17,016 nt of DNA from H111-94 sp034436045 (GTDB taxonomy: Bacteria; Chloroflexota; Ktedonobacteria; Ktedonobacterales; Ktedonobacteraceae), in the NCBI GenBank assembly GCA_034436045.1, contig DAOTVZ010000257.1, positions 1 through 17,016 on the forward strand. The letters run 5' to 3'. Positions 14,202-17,016 of the stretch are shown in pieces. Position numbers and translations under genes: made by a program. Each line of letters starts with the position of its first letter. The first letter of the stretch is position 1. The notes beneath the pieces are model-generated. The model was given only the letters and a program-made list of their open reading frames with translations, was not told the DNA's origin and did no database searches.

Positions 14202-14693
14202 ATGCAGCAAGAGTTGAGCGCGAGCGCGCAGAGAGTACAGCGTGCCCTGGAGGAACGGGGGTTCGGCCACTGTAAGGTCGTCGAATTGCCCTCTTCAACG
14301 CGCACAGCACAGGAGGCGGCGCAATCGATTGGCTGCCGCGTGGAACAGATCGTCAAATCACTCATCTTTCGCGCCAAACAGAGCGATGTGCCCATTCTGG
14401 TAGTTGCCAGTGGAGCCAACCGCGTGAATGAGCAGCAGTTGAGCGCGCTGGTAGGAGAGCCGATTGAGAAAGCAAAGGCATCCTTTGTGCAACAGCGCAC
14501 CGGCTTCGTGATCGGCGGTGTACCACCGCTCGGACACCTGACACCTATGCGTACTTTTGTCGATCAAAGCCTGCTTCAGTACGACGAAATCTGGGCAGCG
14601 GCAGGCACGCCCTTTGCCGTCTTTCGCCTGACACCACAGGAACTGGTTGCTATGACCGGCGGCGAAGTAATTGAGCTGGTGCAGAACAAATAG
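14202..14693 (+). CDS. YbaK/EbsC-type aminoacyl-tRNA deacylase
   Basis: This 163-residue protein is a single YbaK domain of usual family length. It hydrolyses mischarged aminoacyl-tRNAs such as Cys- or Ala-tRNAPro in known members. Landmarks are TRTAQEAAQSIGCRVEQIVKSLIFR with the essential lysine at K52, LVVASGANRVN, GEPIEKAKASFVQQRTGFVIGGVPPLGH (signature GGVPPxGH at 105-112), and a C-terminal TPQELVAMTGGEVIEL. The likely cognate activity is Cys-tRNAPro or related, not decided here. Two starts are possible: ATG at 14193 is only 3 nt from AAGGAGG, while ATG at 14202 is 12 nt from it; the latter is preferred. It follows the SDR remnant by 31 nt. Confidence 0.9.
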   Translation: MQQELSASAQRVQRALEERGFGHCKVVELPSSTRTAQEAAQSIGCRVEQIVKSLIFRAKQSDVPILVVASGANRVNEQQLSALVGEPIEKAKASFVQQRTGFVIGGVPPLGHLTPMRTFVDQSLLQYDEIWAAAGTPFAVFRLTPQELVAMTGGEVIELVQNK

Positions 14694-14889
14694 CTCTACC
14701 TGAAAGCCTGATAAGGAAGAGATTAATGCTGCCTTAGAGATTATTTACCCCTTCGATTTTGTGAAACCAAATGGCCGTCTGCTCAGTAGTATATCTGTTG
14801 ACGCTTACTTCATATGCCTTACAGGATATAGCGTTATAGATTGTTTTAAGAAATCGCTAGTGCAGAAAGCCAATAAAGGAGGTAAACCT

Positions 14890-15153
14890 ATGTTAGCAGC
14901 AATTCTCTTCTGGATCGTGGTTGGTCTGATTGCCGGTTTCCTGGCGAGCGTGGTGATGCGCGGTGGTGGCTATGGTATCATTGGTGACATCATCGTGGGC
15001 ATCGTGGGTGCACTGATTGGTGGCTTCCTGATGAGTCTGCTGGGCTTCAGCGCGAGTGGCGGCTTGCTCTACACCATCCTGGTCGCATTTATCGGTGCCT
15101 GTATCCTGATCGCCATCCTGCGCTTCTTTTCACGCGGCGTAAGACGTGTGTAA
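14890..15153 (+). CDS. GlsB/YeaQ/YmgE-family small membrane protein (transglycosylase-associated)
   Basis: This 87-residue membrane protein has three predicted helices (about 3-22, 30-51, 58-79) and Gly-rich packing. Typical features are FWIVVGLIAGFLAS, RGGGYGIIGDIIVGIVGALIGG and a short basic C-terminus (SRGVRRV). The family is known from general and acid stress responses; its molecular role is not established. The ATG at 14890 is chosen because AAAGGAGG lies 7 nt upstream; the frame is open further upstream, but that part looks non-coding. A strong terminator follows. The upstream gap 14694-14889 holds TTGACG (14798-14803) but no properly spaced -10. Confidence 0.9.
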   Translation: MLAAILFWIVVGLIAGFLASVVMRGGGYGIIGDIIVGIVGALIGGFLMSLLGFSASGGLLYTILVAFIGACILIAILRFFSRGVRRV

Positions 15154-15185
15154 AGAGATCACTCACAGCGCTATTCTGTACCTGC

Positions 15186-15223
15186 AAGGGGGCCGGTCAC
15201 AGTAAAATGACCGACCCCTTTTT
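15186..15223 (+). terminator. Rho-independent terminator after the GlsB-type gene
   Basis: AAGGGGGCCGGTCA (15186-15199) pairs with TGACCGACCCCTT (15208-15220), with one bulge and mismatch, and runs directly into TTTTT (15219-15223). Its A-rich loop and partner strand may also help terminate the convergent aminotransferase gene. Confidence 0.85.
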
Positions 15224-15232
15224 GTCTGCTAT

Positions 15233-16399
15233 CTAGCGACGCAGTTTGCCCAGGCGTGTACCAGCCTGGGCGAGCAGATCATCGGTTTTGCAGAAGGCGA
15301 AACGGACATAGCCTTGAATAAGATGCTGATGCTCCGGCACGTAAAAGGACTCCGGCGGGATGCAGGCCACACCAACCTCGCGGATTAGATAGCGGGTGAA
15401 GTCCATTGGACTACCCTGAAAGATAGAGGTATAGTCGGCCAGCACGAAGTAGGTACCCTGAGGCATGGTATAGCGTAGTCCGGCGGCATCCAGCGCGCCG
15501 AGCATCAGGCGGCGCTTCCGGGCATACATGTCACGCAAATCCGCGTAGTAACTATCCGGCAGAGCAAGCGCCTGCGCAATGGCCTCTTGCGTGGGATGGT
15601 TGACGGCAAAGGTGATGAACTGGTGAGCGCGTCCTACACCCTCAATCAGTTTCGCGGAACCATAGGCCCAGCCGACTTTCCAGCCGGTGACGCTGAATAT
15701 TTTACCGGCGCTGCCAATTGTAACGGTGCGCTCGAACATGCCGGGTAAGGTAGCAATAGGGATATGGCGAGCATCATCGAATAACAGATGCTCATACACC
15801 TCGTCGGCAATGACAAGTACATCATGTTCGATGCATAACTCTGCTATTAGCGAAAGCTCCTGCCGAGAAAAAACATGCCCGCTGGGATTATGAGGCGTGT
15901 TGAGGATCAGCGCGCGCGTTCTGGGTGTAAAGGCGGCGCGCAGTTCATCAGGGTCAAGCTGCCAGTTGGGAGCATGGAGCGGAATACACACTGGCACAGC
16001 ATGCGCCATGATAACGTTGGGCTGGTACGAGTCATAGAACGGCTCGATAAGAATCACCTCGTCACCTGGATCAACCAGACCAAGCACAGCAGCAAAGATC
16101 GCTTCGGTAGCGCCTGCCGTGATAACAACACCGTTTGCAGGATCAATGTCCAGGTTATAAAAGCGGGCAGCATGGTTGGCAACTGCCGTGCGCAACGAGG
16201 TCGTACCTGGCCCCGGCGCATATTGCTGATACTTTCCACTTTGCACGGCCTCTACGAGCGCCGTCACCACCGGCTCCGGCGCTGCAAAATCCGGTCTGCC
16301 CTGCCCCAGATTGACCGCGTTATAGTGTTGGGCAAGCGTGTTGATCTCTGTAAAAATAGTAGTGCCAAAAGTATCGACACGTCTGGCAAATGTCGCCAT
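15233..16399 (-). CDS. PLP-dependent aminotransferase class I/II (kynurenine/methionine/DapC-type)
   Basis: This 388-residue fold-type I aminotransferase transfers the amino group of an amino acid to a 2-oxo acid. Landmarks are NLGQGRPDF (29-37), the YAPGPGTTSLR substrate loop (60-70), TAGATEAI (94-101), the EPFYDSY motif (119-125) shared by kynurenine/methionine aminotransferases and DapC-like enzymes, NPSG (171-174), VIADEVYEHL with D199, and SAGKIFSVTGWKVGW with Schiff-base K233. A C-terminal VRFAFCK carries the expected carboxylate-binding Arg. It differs from AspC. Precise substrate (methionine, kynurenine, glutamine or succinyl-diaminopimelate) cannot be fixed. An A/G-rich AAGGGGAA stretch lies upstream of the ATG as ribosome site. 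It is convergent with the GlsB-type gene. Confidence 0.92.
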   Translation of the reverse strand: MATFARRVDTFGTTIFTEINTLAQHYNAVNLGQGRPDFAAPEPVVTALVEAVQSGKYQQYAPGPGTTSLRTAVANHAARFYNLDIDPANGVVITAGATEAIFAAVLGLVDPGDEVILIEPFYDSYQPNVIMAHAVPVCIPLHAPNWQLDPDELRAAFTPRTRALILNTPHNPSGHVFSRQELSLIAELCIEHDVLVIADEVYEHLLFDDARHIPIATLPGMFERTVTIGSAGKIFSVTGWKVGWAYGSAKLIEGVGRAHQFITFAVNHPTQEAIAQALALPDSYYADLRDMYARKRRLMLGALDAAGLRYTMPQGTYFVLADYTSIFQGSPMDFTRYLIREVGVACIPPESFYVPEHQHLIQGYVRFAFCKTDDLLAQAGTRLGKLRR

Positions 16400-16437
16400 A
16401 GAGATGGTTCCCCTTCTGATAACATGTTGGTGGTTTC

Positions 16438-16446
16438 AGTATAGCA
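16438..16446 (-). promoter_or_regulatory. Extended -10 promoter of the aminotransferase gene
   Basis: On the minus strand TGCTATACT is an extended -10 element about 40 nt upstream of the start codon. The -35 position is weak (CAGTCC-like), as expected for extended -10 promoters. Confidence 0.45.
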
Positions 16447-16562
16447 CACGCTCCTTGTGGGGACTGGAGAGGCAAGCAACTACCTTACCGGCAGTTGCCG
16501 CTACTTATACATTGAAAACAAATTCTAAGCTACTTTCACAAAGCACTCAGAGATCCATCTGT

Positions 16563-17015
16563 CTATAATTTTCCATGCTCCTCCTCACTCTGAGATGAAT
16601 GAAGTGAGTGAGGAAGCGAACTTTCCATCATCTTGCGATATAACTCAAAGGATTCCGTCCAGGCTTTCAGATAGGGTTCGCTGGCGGCTATCATCTTCTG
16701 TTGCAGTTCCAGAGACTCAGCCAGAGCTTTGATCAGGGGCTGGATAGTCTCGACCATATTCTTGAATTGCTCCAGCGCCTCCACACTCGTTTTGAGATAC
16801 ACCTGACTCATCTCTAAAGCTTTTTGGAACCGTTCCAGAGCCTCTACGCTCGTTTTAAGGTAGCTTTCACTCCTGGTCATCAATCTATCGTAAGGCTCCA
16901 GCGTCTCCTTCCAGATATTCTGAACGTTCTGAAAAGGGGAAGCTGCCATCATAAGCTTCTGCCATTGTTCCAAAGACTCCGCCCATAATGGTTGCCGCAT
17001 GTTCTCTTCTGCCAT
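16563..17015 (-). CDS. Phasin-like protein of six 21-residue helical repeats
   Basis: This 150-residue, cytoplasmic-looking protein has no signal peptide or membrane segment. Residues 7-135 form six tandem repeats of 21 residues (7-27, then after a 3-residue insertion 31-51, 52-72, 73-93, 94-114, 115-135). The pattern is E-x-[LF]-E-x-[FWY]-x-[KR], with its first Glu at 37, 58, 79, 100 and 121. Repeats 3 and 4 share YLKTSVEALE. Bulky aromatic and methionine residues line one face, so an amphipathic helical rod or phasin-like coat is likely. Phasins coat polyhydroxyalkanoate granules, but no pha gene is in view, and the assignment is only by composition. The C-terminal 15 residues are acidic and polar. 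The first Met lies one base from the window edge, so an upstream start cannot be excluded. Confidence 0.7.
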   Translation of the reverse strand: MAEENMRQPLWAESLEQWQKLMMAASPFQNVQNIWKETLEPYDRLMTRSESYLKTSVEALERFQKALEMSQVYLKTSVEALEQFKNMVETIQPLIKALAESLELQQKMIAASEPYLKAWTESFELYRKMMESSLPHSLHSSQSEEEHGKL

Positions 17016-17016
17016 A

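Noticed and set aside
14798..14830. Promoter for the GlsB-type gene (TTGACG ... GATATA)
   Set aside because: The spacing is 21 nt, too long for a sigma-70 promoter, and no better pair was found.

Overview
The window looks like a chromosomal stretch of a Ktedonobacteria-type Chloroflexota bacterium (Ktedonobacter/Thermogemmatispora relatives). This is inferred from the moderate GC content, many short operons on both strands, membrane-anchored extracellular proteins with Thr/Ser-rich linkers (DUF4349, spherulin-4-like, YceI), an MprAB-like two-component pair, an F420/FMN luciferase-like oxidoreductase, and a repeat built on a GTAGGGGCGTGAT-type palindrome. No rRNA, tRNA, transposase or phage gene was seen.

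Region 1 (1-3.9 kb) has an amino-acid catabolism flavour. After the tail of a secreted or lectin-like protein come a PLP-dependent Thr/Ser dehydratase-like enzyme (minus), then a plus-strand pair: a 3-aminobutyryl-CoA ammonia lyase (Kal) homologue and a protein of the glycine/betaine/sarcosine/D-proline reductase selenoprotein B family (PrdB-like). The second gene carries an in-frame TGA exactly where the family has selenocysteine. An 8-bp hairpin with a GUU loop begins 10 nt after it and has its loop at the distance expected for a bacterial SECIS element. Conventional gene calling would split this gene in two. The pair is preceded by a good promoter with an 18-bp perfect palindrome at the predicted transcription start. 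A convergent M24-family 'peptidase' whose metal ligands are mostly replaced follows.

Region 2 (4-7.6 kb) has a DUF4349 lipoprotein, a beta-propeller-like protein with an uncertain N-terminus, an AT-rich intergenic zone full of small inverted repeats, and a SAM-dependent methyltransferase. Region 3 (7.6-11.1 kb) has a HAMP histidine kinase and an OmpR-type regulator with overlapping stop and start codons, then a luciferase-like monooxygenase with a clean promoter and terminator.

Region 4 (11.1-15.2 kb) has a membrane-anchored spherulin-4-like protein, a FAS1 protein without a signal peptide, a membrane-anchored YceI protein, a palindrome-bounded array of 44-bp tandem repeats, a 33-codon remnant of a short-chain dehydrogenase, a YbaK-type aminoacyl-tRNA deacylase, and a GlsB/YeaQ membrane protein. 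Region 5 (15.2-17 kb) has a class I/II aminotransferase and a phasin-like protein made of six 21-residue repeats.

The strongest candidate for something new is the Kal + PrdB-like selenoprotein operon with its own operator. The palindromic 44-bp tandem array and the 21-residue-repeat protein are next.
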